Assembly: GCA_964530185.1 (NCBI GenBank)
Contig: CAZHBB010000002.1
Location: 1-64,000 of the forward strand
Source of the DNA: PWVB01 sp964530185
GTDB taxonomy: Bacteria; Chloroflexota; Anaerolineae; B4-G1; SLSP01
Length of the DNA: 64,000 nucleotides
Direction: 5' to 3'
Under the pieces are notes generated by a model. It searched no databases. It was not told where the DNA came from and saw only the letters and a program-made list of their open reading frames with translations. Positions 34,752 to 43,557 of the stretch are shown here, in pieces (position 1 is the first letter of the stretch; each line of letters opens with the position of its first letter). A program made the position numbers and the translations under genes.

Positions 34752-36074
34752 CTAAGGGTCTGAAGATGAACGAGCCGCACCGATGTTACAGGCCGTCACG
34801 GCTGTCTCCACGTAGGCCCGGGGATCCGCATCCTCCTCCTGCATGGCCAACAGGCCCCGCAACAGAGAGGCACGGCACGTGATATCATCCGCCGCCGCAG
34901 GCCAAACGGCCCAGGTCTCACGGGTCACCGCGTCCAACGTCAAACGCCAGAGCTGGATATCCAGATTGGCGACGGGGACTTGTTCCGCCTCTGTCAGGAC
35001 CTCGCTTACCACGCTCTTGCGCACGGGGACAAAGGTCGTCACATCGCCCCAATAGCGCTGGGCCTCCTTAGAGAGGAACCAGGCTAATACACGGCGGCTG
35101 GCCCGCTGATGCTCGGGATCGGGCACACCTGTCGCAGGGGCCACCAGCATCAATCCTGGCCCATACCAGAGGGATGGCCCCGGACCCTTCGGTCCAGGAA
35201 GTGGCGCCAGGCTGAGGCGAAAGTTACGTCCAGCCTGGACGGCTGCCTCCACCTCCGCGCGATGCTGACTTGACTCCACCACCATGGCCGTCGCCCCCCG
35301 GCCCAGGTGTTCCAAACCAGTGCGCCAGTCCTCATAAACAGCCCCACAGCGCCCACTCAGAATAGTCTTCAACAGCGCGGCAGCGCCCTGCCCTGGCTCG
35401 TCCGAGAACCCAAACATCCCCTCCGGCGTCATGACCTGGCTGCCGCTGGCAGCCAGGAAGGCCAGAAAGGTACTGGCCCGTGCGGGAACGGCCAACCCAA
35501 CCCGCCCGCGCGCCGGATCACTGGCGGCACAGGCGGTACGCCTGAGATCCTCCCACCCGGCGGTCTCCACATCATACCCCAGGTCAGCCAGCCAATCGGC
35601 ATTGTAATACAGGACGTAAGTCGCAAGTCCCAACGGGGCGCCGTACTCCACCCCATCCATCTCATAGAGTGCCTGCGCCATCGGCAGCAAATCGTTCCAC
35701 GTGGGCCTCAGCTCAGGGGCGGTCAAAGGCAACGGCTCAACACTGCCCGTGGCCACATAGACCGGCAGGTTTCGTGCCCATGTCGTCACCAGATCAGGCC
35801 GGCTCTCCTGGAGACCCTGCAGCTTACCCGGGATATCGGTCTGGTACTCAGTGATCAACACGATATCCCAGGGGTTCTCGTCATTAAAGCGGTCGGCCAG
35901 AGCCTCCAACGCCCGAGCTTCCTCACCCGAAAACCCATGCCATAGGACCACGATCTCCTGGGTCTCGACCAGATCCAGGGGGGGAGGCTCACACCCGACG
36001 ACAGACAGAATCAGCAACACCGCAACCGCCGCCCACACCAGCCGTCTCCACCGCCCATTCAAGAGGTAGGTCAT
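34752..36074 (-). CDS. ABC-type solute-binding lipoprotein (family 1), orphan
   Basis: About 440 residues from ATG 36074, with AGGAG at 8 bases. The signal peptide ends in the lipobox V V G C (C28). The mature part begins I V V L W H G F S G E E A R A L E A L A D R F, the start of family 1 (mostly sugar) binding proteins. No permease or ATPase lies next to it. The neighbours are MurJ upstream (60 bases) and the CAP protein downstream. It may serve a transporter encoded elsewhere or have lost that role. Confidence 0.88.
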   Translation of the reverse strand: MTYLLNGRWRRLVWAAVAVLLILSVVGCEPPPLDLVETQEIVVLWHGFSGEEARALEALADRFNDENPWDIVLITEYQTDIPGKLQGLQESRPDLVTTWARNLPVYVATGSVEPLPLTAPELRPTWNDLLPMAQALYEMDGVEYGAPLGLATYVLYYNADWLADLGYDVETAGWEDLRRTACAASDPARGRVGLAVPARASTFLAFLAASGSQVMTPEGMFGFSDEPGQGAAALLKTILSGRCGAVYEDWRTGLEHLGRGATAMVVESSQHRAEVEAAVQAGRNFRLSLAPLPGPKGPGPSLWYGPGLMLVAPATGVPDPEHQRASRRVLAWFLSKEAQRYWGDVTTFVPVRKSVVSEVLTEAEQVPVANLDIQLWRLTLDAVTRETWAVWPAAADDITCRASLLRGLLAMQEEDADPRAYVETAVTACNIGAARSSSDP

Positions 36075-36134
36075 GCGATCGCTCCTGCCGTCCCCCAACT
36101 CACCAATGTACCTTTCAATACTTCTGCTCCCTCT

Positions 36135-37721
36135 TTACGGAGCCTCGACCGGATGACGACGCAGCGCCTGGAACGCCAACTTGAGATCGTCCACCCCAAA
36201 CATCCGCAACAGCACCAGATAGATCAGGAAACCCAGGCCGCCGGTCACCAGGACCATCACGCCATATCCCAACGTGCCGAACGCCGTCAGGCCCTCCAGG
36301 GCCGACTGGATCTTCCAAATCGGGAGTCCCATCAACAGGGCCGCAGCCAGGGCGGTGACCACCGTCTTCCTCATGCCATAGCTCCGCAGGCTTCCCACCC
36401 GCCGAATGAAGAGGTAGAGCATCAGGAGCGCATGGGCCGTAAGCTTCAAGGAGTTGGCCAACACCAACTGCCATAGTTGCGGCCCGTAGAGCAGCGCGGG
36501 GAGCACCGTCATTAGCACGTAGAGGATCACCGTTGCGACCCCAACCAGTGCCGGCGTCCAGGTGTCCTTGCGAGCGTAGAAAGCAAAGATCAGCGGCTGA
36601 TCCAGGGCGGCGAAGACCAATCCCAGCACCGACAGCCGGAGCACCTGGGCCGTAGCGACCGTATCTGAGGGCAAGAACTGTCCCCGCTGCAACACCACCG
36701 CCACCAGAGGCTCGGCCATCACCAACAACGCCACCGCAGCCGGCAGGACCAACGTCAGCACCAGACGCAGCCCCTGCGCCAAGGTGGCGCGGAACGCTGA
36801 ATCCTCATCGCCGGCCGCATACCGCGACAGGGTGGGGAGAATCGCGACCGAGATCGCTGTCACCACCAGGCCCAACGGGAACTGGATCAACGTCGCCGCG
36901 TATTTCATCCAGGCGATGCCGCTGGGGCCCGTTCGTGAGGCCAGGTTGAAGCTCAGCGCCACGCTGGCCTGATCCACCAAAAGTCCCACTCCAATGGGGA
37001 AGTAAAGCTTGCCCACCTGGAGCAAAGCCGGATGCAGGGGAAAGAGCGAGCGCACTTCGAACCGCACACCTCGCAGTCCAGGAAGCTGTAGGAGGAGCTG
37101 CGCCACCGTGGCCGCGAGAAGCCCCACCGCCAGGGCCCGCACGCCAAGTCCACTCCGACCCAACAGGATGATGGCCATGACCATCACTGCATTGTAGACT
37201 GCGCCGGTGAATGCAGGCAGCCGGAACCGTTGCAGCGCATAGAGTGCCGCCGAGAGCAACCCGGCCAGGTTCAGAAAGAGCACCGCTGGTGCCGTCATGC
37301 GCACCATGGCGGTCGCCAACGCCAGGCTCTCCTGCGGCAATCCCCGTCCCAGGGCCTGGGCCACGATCGGTGCCGCCACCTCCAACCCCACCACCAGCAC
37401 ACCCAGGATCATGGAGAGCAGAAGGAGCAACTGTCCCAACACACGCCACAGCTCCCGACGATCCTCTCCCTGAGCATACCCTGAAAGCACGGGAACCAAC
37501 GAGGAGCTCAACATTCCCCCCACTAACTGATCGTTGAGCATCACGGGCACCTGCGCCGCCACGTCGAAAGCGCTCACCGCCCCCCCGGCACCGAAATAGT
37601 AGGACTTCGCCATCTCGCGCACGAGGCCCAACGCGCGACTGGCAATGTTCCCTACCGATATCAAAACCGCGGCGCGGGTCACGCGCCGGGCCTCAGTGGA
37701 AAGCGTCCCTGATTCGATCAT
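36135..37721 (-). CDS. murJ: Lipid II flippase MurJ
   Basis: 528 residues with about fourteen spans. N-terminal motifs G N I A S R A L G L V R E M, and F D V A A Q V P V M L N D Q L V G G M L S S S L V P V L (MurJ family core), with L P T L S R Y A A in the middle. It moves lipid II across the membrane during peptidoglycan synthesis. The ATG lies only 8 bases after a TAGAAT box, so the mRNA may have almost no leader. First gene of a run with the solute-binding and CAP proteins. Confidence 0.93.
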   Translation of the reverse strand: MIESGTLSTEARRVTRAAVLISVGNIASRALGLVREMAKSYYFGAGGAVSAFDVAAQVPVMLNDQLVGGMLSSSLVPVLSGYAQGEDRRELWRVLGQLLLLLSMILGVLVVGLEVAAPIVAQALGRGLPQESLALATAMVRMTAPAVLFLNLAGLLSAALYALQRFRLPAFTGAVYNAVMVMAIILLGRSGLGVRALAVGLLAATVAQLLLQLPGLRGVRFEVRSLFPLHPALLQVGKLYFPIGVGLLVDQASVALSFNLASRTGPSGIAWMKYAATLIQFPLGLVVTAISVAILPTLSRYAAGDEDSAFRATLAQGLRLVLTLVLPAAVALLVMAEPLVAVVLQRGQFLPSDTVATAQVLRLSVLGLVFAALDQPLIFAFYARKDTWTPALVGVATVILYVLMTVLPALLYGPQLWQLVLANSLKLTAHALLMLYLFIRRVGSLRSYGMRKTVVTALAAALLMGLPIWKIQSALEGLTAFGTLGYGVMVLVTGGLGFLIYLVLLRMFGVDDLKLAFQALRRHPVEAP

Positions 37722-37729
37722 GCGTGGGC

Positions 37730-37757
37730 ATTCTACTGCCTTTCATCCCTCTGGCAA
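37730..37757 (-). promoter_or_regulatory. Promoter of murJ
   Basis: Minus strand: TTGCCA (37757-37752), 16 bases, TAGAAT (37735-37730). Only 8 bases lie between the -10 box and the ATG, which predicts a leaderless transcript. The -35 lies in the 55-base sequence that is repeated on the other side of the assembly gap. Confidence 0.55.
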
Positions 37758-37796
37758 GAAAAGGCTATCGAGTAACAGTTCACCATTGGGACAGGG
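37742..37796. repeat. 55-base direct repeat, left of gap
   Basis: Identical to 37897-37951. It ends exactly where the N run begins. Confidence 0.95.
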
Positions 37797-37896
37797 NNNN
37801 NNNNNNNNNNNNNNNNNNNNNNNNNNNNNNNNNNNNNNNNNNNNNNNNNNNNNNNNNNNNNNNNNNNNNNNNNNNNNNNNNNNNNNNNNNNNNNNN
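37797..37896. other. Assembly gap of 100 N
   Basis: Exactly 100 N, the usual placeholder for a gap of unknown size. Flanked on both sides by the same 55 bases, so the true sequence may be a single copy with no gap, or a longer repeat. Confidence 0.98.
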
Positions 37897-37951
37897 TTCA
37901 TCCCTCTGGCAAGAAAAGGCTATCGAGTAACAGTTCACCATTGGGACAGGG
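37897..37951. repeat. 55-base direct repeat, right of gap
   Basis: Identical to 37742-37796. It begins exactly where the N run ends. The rest of the region up to 38164 holds no gene that I can support. Confidence 0.95.
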
Positions 37952-38164
37952 AAGTTGAAAGTTTACACAATACCTGGGCGTGTACGGTTCCTTGTCATGT
38001 CAGTGCCACTATTCCATAGCACAAGCATAATCTCGGCGGTGGTTCCCAGCGGTGTTTCCCATCGATCCTGGAGGAACCCTTCCCCAGGGTCCCGCGAGTT
38101 CGGCCATGGGGTGCTCGCCGCACCCAGGGAAGTATGAACACTTGCGCTATGAGGAAGAGAAACA

Positions 38165-38196
38165 GTTTGAGGCAGCGCCGTGGCGCTGCCTCAAAC
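38165..38196 (-). terminator. Terminator hairpin after the UMF1 transporter gene
   Basis: Perfect 15-base arms (38165-38179 and 38182-38196) with a 2-base loop, starting about 31 bases after the stop. The minus-strand sequence after it is TGTTTCTCTT, moderately T-rich. Confidence 0.65.
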
Positions 38197-38227
38197 CCCA
38201 TATCCCTCATCCACACTCACACATGTA

Positions 38228-39727
38228 TCACACCAGGCCAGCGCGTGCATCCTCCTCACGGGCTACCCGAATGCCCTCCTCAATATTCACCGTGCGCAGA
38301 ATGACGATGCCTACGAAGAAAAAGACGATGAGGCTAAGAATGGCGGGGCGGCTGTTGCCGAAAATACCCACTGCTGCTGCGAAGAGGAGCGGGCCAAGGA
38401 TGGCCGAGAACTTCTCCATGACACTGAACAAGCCAAAAAACTCACCGCTCTTCGCCTTTGGCGAGAGTGAGGCGTAGAGACTGCGACTCAGCGCCTGGCT
38501 TCCGCCTTGAACCATAGCCACCATCCACGCCAACAGCCAGAACTCCAGGACCGAGTGCAGGAAATACCCCCACACGGCAATGACGGCATAGACGACCAGC
38601 GCCAGGATGATGCTGCCCCGCGTATCGAGCCGGGACGCCAGGCGACCCAAAAGAGGCTTCCCCAGGGCAACGGCAAACACCAGCGCTGCAAGCTCGACCA
38701 TGGCAAGGGTGCCAAGGATCTGCAGGACGCTGACCTCCCCCCAAAGCCGAGAGCCGGCCGCACCAATCACTGGCAGCGCCACCAGGTTGAAGACCACGAA
38801 CGCCAGATAGTAGGGGCGACGATTGTCATCGGAGGAGGGCAGTCGCCCGAAGATCAAGCTGAAGGGGACTCCCACAAACTGCACCAACAACAGCGCCATG
38901 ACCAGTTGGACGCTGTCGAAGCCTAGTTCAGCGCCGTAGATGCTTGCGACGCCTATGATGGTACCAATCGCGTCGTTATAGATCAGAAAGGCGACCAAGT
39001 ATTTGAACAACTCCTTGTAGCGGCGCAGGTCACGAAACACCTCCCACAGCCTCTGAAAGCTGATCTTGATCACGCCCTCACCTGGTTTCAACTTCGCGGT
39101 GGCGGACGGCGGCTCTGGCACCCGGGTGAAGATCGGGATGGAGAAAACAGCCCACCAGATCGCCACACTCAGAAAGGAGAGCCGGGGGCCCCAGGTGCCA
39201 GGCAGGGTGGCGATCATGACGGTGTTGATGGCCAGCAGGATCCCTCCGCCGAGATAGCCCATGGCATATCCCCTGGTAGAGACCCAATCCCGCTGATCAT
39301 CAGGCGCCACGTGGGGCAACAGCGCGTCATAGAAGACGTTGGCACCCGTGAACCCGATCCTGGCGAAGACAAACAGGATCGAAGCCAGGAGCCAGTCCCC
39401 CTTATCAACGAGGACCATCAGCGCGGTCCCCAGGATGCCCACGATGGCAAAGAACGCCAGGAACCGCTTCTTGTTCTGCACCACATCGGAGACCGTCCCC
39501 AGGATGGGCGACAATACCGCCACGATGGCCAGGGAGATACTCAGACCCAGGCTCCAATAGGCTGTCGCGACAGCCTCTGAGGGCAGGGTGGCGGCGGCTA
39601 CCGCGCTGTAGTAGACGGGCAACACTGCAGCCATGATCGTTGTCGCAAAGGCTGAATTAGCCCAGTCATACATACACCAGGCGTTGATCCTCCGCCGCAG
39701 CACAGCATCCTCTCGCGTAGCCGACAT
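38228..39727 (-). CDS. UMF1/Atg22-like MFS transporter
   Basis: 499 residues, about twelve spans. The N-terminal A W C M Y D W A N S A F A T T I is the signature of the Atg22/UMF1 branch of the major facilitator superfamily, and the D V V Q N K K R F L loop follows span 2. The fungal relatives release amino acids from the vacuole; bacterial substrates are unknown. AGGAGG precedes the ATG. It starts 32 bases after the priA stop and may be on the same transcript. Confidence 0.9.
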   Translation of the reverse strand: MSATREDAVLRRRINAWCMYDWANSAFATTIMAAVLPVYYSAVAAATLPSEAVATAYWSLGLSISLAIVAVLSPILGTVSDVVQNKKRFLAFFAIVGILGTALMVLVDKGDWLLASILFVFARIGFTGANVFYDALLPHVAPDDQRDWVSTRGYAMGYLGGGILLAINTVMIATLPGTWGPRLSFLSVAIWWAVFSIPIFTRVPEPPSATAKLKPGEGVIKISFQRLWEVFRDLRRYKELFKYLVAFLIYNDAIGTIIGVASIYGAELGFDSVQLVMALLLVQFVGVPFSLIFGRLPSSDDNRRPYYLAFVVFNLVALPVIGAAGSRLWGEVSVLQILGTLAMVELAALVFAVALGKPLLGRLASRLDTRGSIILALVVYAVIAVWGYFLHSVLEFWLLAWMVAMVQGGSQALSRSLYASLSPKAKSGEFFGLFSVMEKFSAILGPLLFAAAVGIFGNSRPAILSLIVFFFVGIVILRTVNIEEGIRVAREEDARAGLV

Positions 39728-39759
39728 CTCACCCTCCTATCTCGATGACATCCCACCCC

Positions 39760-42303
39760 TTACAGCACGTCGAGCGGGTCAATATCCACGGACCATCCAG
39801 CCGGGATCTGCACGGTCCGTAGGAAGTCAGCAGGGGCCGGATGGCGCACCAGGATATGCCACCGATAACGTCCGCGGACCCGCATGAAGAAGGCCGGAGC
39901 CGGCCCAATCAGATCCTCTGCCGAACGCCCCGCCTCCTTGAGTCGATAGCGCAGCCTGGCGGCCAATCGCTGGGCGGCCTCCTGGGCCGCATGACGGTCC
40001 CGATGGGCGAAGACCAACCGCGCCATTCGAATAGCAGGAGGATACAACGCCCGGCGGCGAAACGCCAGTTCATATTCGGCGAAGGCATCATAGTCATGCA
40101 TGGCCGCCAGACGGATCGCATAATGCTCCGGATGATAGGTCTGGACAACAACATGCCCCCCTAGAATCCCCCGTCCTGCACGCCCTGCGACCTGAGCCAG
40201 CAATTGAAACGTGCGCTCGGCCGCCCGGAAGTCCGGCAGGTTCAGAGCAGTATCGGCGGAGATCACGCCCACCACTGTGACCTTGGGAAGGTCGATGCCG
40301 CGGGCGATCATCTGAGTCCCCACCAGGATATCGGCTTCCCCCCGAGCGAAGCGCCCCATGATCAGCGTGTGCGCCGTGTGGGTGCGTGCGATATCACGGT
40401 CCCAGCGCAGCGTATGGGCCTCGGGCCAGCGCTCCAACACCCGCGCCTCCACCCCTTCCGTCCCCAGGCCGAAGGCCCGTACCCGCGTGGACCCACACTT
40501 GGGGCAGCGGTGGGGTTGACGGATCCGATATCCACACCGATGGCAGATCAAGCGACTGACCTGACGATGGAGGGTCAATGGGATATCGCAGCGGGGACAT
40601 GTCGCCACCCAACCGCAATCACGGCAGAAAACATAGGTCGCCGATCCCCGGCGATTCAGGAAGAGGATGACCTGTTCATGTCGGCTCAGGGCCTGGTCAA
40701 CGAGCGCCTGCAGCGCGCGGCTGAAGATGGAACGGTTCCCCTCCCTCAGCTCCGTACGCATATCCACCACCTGAACCTCAGGCAGTGGGATCGTCGCCGC
40801 TGCCAGCTCTGCCTGTCCTGGCGCAACCTCTCCCTCCTCCGCCAGCGGCTGATACCGCGTCTCTCGGAGGTGCATCAAGCGTTGCCAATCACTCAGGCGG
40901 CGTTGGTGGCCCAGGATACGGGCCGGCAGGCGCAGGAGGCGATAGCGACCCTCCCGGGCCCGCATGTAAGCCTCTAGCGAGGGCGTCGCACTTCCCATGA
41001 TGAAAAGGGCGCCGGTCATCGCCGCGATCCGTTGAGCCACCTCACGGGCATGGTAGTAGGGGACCTGAGGCTGCTTATAGCTGGCATCCCCCTCCTCGTC
41101 CATCACGACCAGGCCCAGGGAGGGGAAAGGGGCAAACAAAGCCGAGCGTGCGCCGACGACCACCGACAGCTCACCCTTGCGGATCCGTCGCCAGGTGTCG
41201 TAACGCTCGCCGACGGTCATCCCGCTGTGCCACACCCCAACCAACCCGGGGAAACGCACTGCGAAACGATGTACCGTCTGTGGCGTGAGGCTGATCTCTG
41301 GCACCAGGATCAGAGCTTGCTGCTGACGACGTAAGACCTCAGCGACTGCGCGCATGTAGAGTTCGGTCTTACCGGAACCTGTGACCCCCAGCAACAGGAC
41401 GGGAGGCACAGGCTGATCGGAATGAAGCATCGAGGCCAACACACGCCAGACCCTGGCCTGCCCGGGTGTCAGCACCGGAGGCGTATCCGGCACATAGACA
41501 AGGTCTGCCAAAGGATCGCGCATGACCTCCTGATGGCCGAAAGCGATGAGCCCTCGCTCCTCCAATCGCTTGAGGTGAGAGGGCTCCGCGCCCGTTTCTG
41601 CGCGCACTACCGTCGCCTCGACGGGCTTCGCCTCCCGCTCCAGGAACTCGAGCACCTCCGTATACAGGCCAACACGCCGCAGCCCTTTAAGCCCCTGGGG
41701 CCATTGCTCTCGGGGCGCCGCCAGTCGAACGAGAGGAACCAATTTGGGCCGCGTGCGGGGCAGACGTAGAAGCCGATCCACCCGAATGTACCCCTTCTTC
41801 TGCAAAATATGACGCGCGTGACGTACATCGACCTGGCGCAACTTACGGCGGGCCTGCGCGTCGGTCTGCGGGCCCTGAGTGATCAGAAGGCGCAGCAGAG
41901 ATGCCTCATCACCCTCCAATCCGGCTGGCACCTGCGTCACCAGAGGGATCAGACGCAGGTAGGCCTGGGGACGCATCTCTGGGGGCAACATAGTCTGGAC
42001 ACAGCGGTGGAACGGCGCCATGAACTCGCGAGACATCCACTCCGCCAGTTCCAGCATCGGTTCACGTAGCACAGGCGTCGGATCCAGCACACTTTGGATC
42101 GCCCGGATATCGGGCACCGCCGGCGTCTCCGAAAGCGCCATCACCATCCCCGGCAGCAGCCGATTGCGCAGGGGGACGACTACCAGTACCCCCCGTTGGA
42201 CGTGAGGCTGCAAGGCAGCGGGGATCTCATAGTCCAGGACAAGAGATTTGCGAAGGCGGATCGGCTGAAAGACCAGAACTTGAGCGTACATGGGTCCTGT
42301 CAT
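39760..42303 (-). CDS. priA: Primosomal protein N' (PriA helicase), altered DEEH motif
   Basis: 847 residues. Order: N-terminal DNA-binding domain, Walker A G V T G S G K T E L Y, motif II, then the four-pair zinc site C R D C, C P R C, C H R C, C P K C, and the late motif Q V A G R A G R G. It reloads the replicative helicase at stalled forks. Motif II reads V V M D E E G D A S Y K Q, where PriA normally has D E E H; the histidine is glycine (DNA at 41085-41100 is unambiguous). Other helicase motifs look intact. The start overlaps the glycosyltransferase stop by 4 bases; ATG 42291 is an alternative. Confidence 0.93.
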   Translation of the reverse strand: MTGPMYAQVLVFQPIRLRKSLVLDYEIPAALQPHVQRGVLVVVPLRNRLLPGMVMALSETPAVPDIRAIQSVLDPTPVLREPMLELAEWMSREFMAPFHRCVQTMLPPEMRPQAYLRLIPLVTQVPAGLEGDEASLLRLLITQGPQTDAQARRKLRQVDVRHARHILQKKGYIRVDRLLRLPRTRPKLVPLVRLAAPREQWPQGLKGLRRVGLYTEVLEFLEREAKPVEATVVRAETGAEPSHLKRLEERGLIAFGHQEVMRDPLADLVYVPDTPPVLTPGQARVWRVLASMLHSDQPVPPVLLLGVTGSGKTELYMRAVAEVLRRQQQALILVPEISLTPQTVHRFAVRFPGLVGVWHSGMTVGERYDTWRRIRKGELSVVVGARSALFAPFPSLGLVVMDEEGDASYKQPQVPYYHAREVAQRIAAMTGALFIMGSATPSLEAYMRAREGRYRLLRLPARILGHQRRLSDWQRLMHLRETRYQPLAEEGEVAPGQAELAAATIPLPEVQVVDMRTELREGNRSIFSRALQALVDQALSRHEQVILFLNRRGSATYVFCRDCGWVATCPRCDIPLTLHRQVSRLICHRCGYRIRQPHRCPKCGSTRVRAFGLGTEGVEARVLERWPEAHTLRWDRDIARTHTAHTLIMGRFARGEADILVGTQMIARGIDLPKVTVVGVISADTALNLPDFRAAERTFQLLAQVAGRAGRGILGGHVVVQTYHPEHYAIRLAAMHDYDAFAEYELAFRRRALYPPAIRMARLVFAHRDRHAAQEAAQRLAARLRYRLKEAGRSAEDLIGPAPAFFMRVRGRYRWHILVRHPAPADFLRTVQIPAGWSVDIDPLDVL

Positions 42304-43508
42304 GATGCCCGCCCCCCCAGCAGAGAGGCATAGGCCTGCAGAAGTTGACGGCCGGTTCGCTCCCAGGAGAAGTACCGTTGGGCCCTCTCTCGCAGCGCTC
42401 GCCCCAACTCAGCCAGACGCTCCGGTCGTTCCACCAACGCCGCGATCGTCCTGGCCAACGCTTCAGCGTCCCCTACAGGCGACGCATAGGCTCCCAACGA
42501 TCCGAGATACTCCCGACTGACTTGAGTGTCGAAGGCCACCACCGGCAGCGCCATCGCCATGTAGTTGAGGATCTTGCCGCTGCCCTCCGTGGCAGACATC
42601 TTGGGTGCCACAGCCAGGTCCCCCAACGCCAGGTAACGCGGGGCATGCTCATAGGGCACCTTACCAGTGAAGATCACATCAGCCTCGGTGAGGCCCAGGC
42701 GCTTAGCCTTTTGCCGGTAATAATCGACCCCAGGGAACCCCATCAACAGACATGAGATGGGCACACCCCAGGAACGCAGCAGGACCAGTGCCTGAAGCAA
42801 CTGGGGAATACCCTGGTAGTCGGCCAACAGGCCCAGATAGACGAGGAGCCTCCGACCCTCAGGGACACCCAGGGAGTGTCTCATCCTGGACCGCTCAGCG
42901 GGAGCGAGACAGGAGGGGGTAAAATAGTCGAGATTGACGCTGTCTGGCAGAGGAAAGACCCCTTTTCGCCGCCCGAAACGACGCGCCACGATGTCCGCAC
43001 TGTGTGTCGTGCTGGTCAAGATGATGTCGGGCATGGAAACGATCCGCCCCTCTAAACGATGCCACCAGTAGTAGGCCAAAGACCCACGGTGGATGAAGCC
43101 ATGATCCAGCATCTCACCGGTCAGACTCCCCTGGAGGTCAAAGACCACCGGCACGTTGATCAGCCGCGCGACCGCCGTGCCAATCAGCGCCCCCTCGTGA
43201 AGATGTCCATGGATCAGGTCAGGGCGCCAGACCAGGGCCTCCCGGAGGACACGCCAGCTCAGGAGCACATCGAAGGCGATCTTGTGGCGCGACGAGCCCA
43301 CCTCATAGTCCGCGTGCCAGGGCGTAGGGCGTGAGCGCACGATATCCAGCCCGGGCCAGTCGCGTCCATGGTAGTAGGTCACGATCCTCAGTTGAAGCCC
43401 CCGAGCCTGCAACGCGCGCGCCTCCTCAAGGATACGCACATGACACCCGTAGTCCAGGAAGAACGAGGTCGGCGCGATCATCAAGATACGTTGTGGCTGC
43501 TTGACCAA
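42300..43508 (-). CDS. Glycosyltransferase family 4
   Basis: About 402 residues if it starts at TTG 43508, where GAGGGGGC lies 6 bases before it; a longer frame reaches 43709, but would overlap the tyrA-like gene. The protein has the GT-B layout: N-terminal R I L M I A P T S F F L D Y G C H V R, and in the C-terminal half L V Y L G L L A D Y Q G I P Q L L Q A L, then P K M S A T E G S G K I L N Y M A M A L P V V A F D (the donor-site E-x7-E pattern region). It probably adds a sugar to a lipid or polysaccharide at the membrane. The substrate is unknown. Confidence 0.88.
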   Translation of the reverse strand: MVKQPQRILMIAPTSFFLDYGCHVRILEEARALQARGLQLRIVTYYHGRDWPGLDIVRSRPTPWHADYEVGSSRHKIAFDVLLSWRVLREALVWRPDLIHGHLHEGALIGTAVARLINVPVVFDLQGSLTGEMLDHGFIHRGSLAYYWWHRLEGRIVSMPDIILTSTTHSADIVARRFGRRKGVFPLPDSVNLDYFTPSCLAPAERSRMRHSLGVPEGRRLLVYLGLLADYQGIPQLLQALVLLRSWGVPISCLLMGFPGVDYYRQKAKRLGLTEADVIFTGKVPYEHAPRYLALGDLAVAPKMSATEGSGKILNYMAMALPVVAFDTQVSREYLGSLGAYASPVGDAEALARTIAALVERPERLAELGRALRERAQRYFSWERTGRQLLQAYASLLGGRAS

Positions 43509-43557
43509 GTCCTGCCCCCTCGGCCGCGGACATCCAGACCGATGCAGTGTTGCCCGC

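Noticed and set aside
37742..37951. CRISPR array or target-site duplication at the gap
   Set aside because: Only two copies, both touching the N run exactly; an assembly overlap explains this better, and no cas or transposase gene is present.
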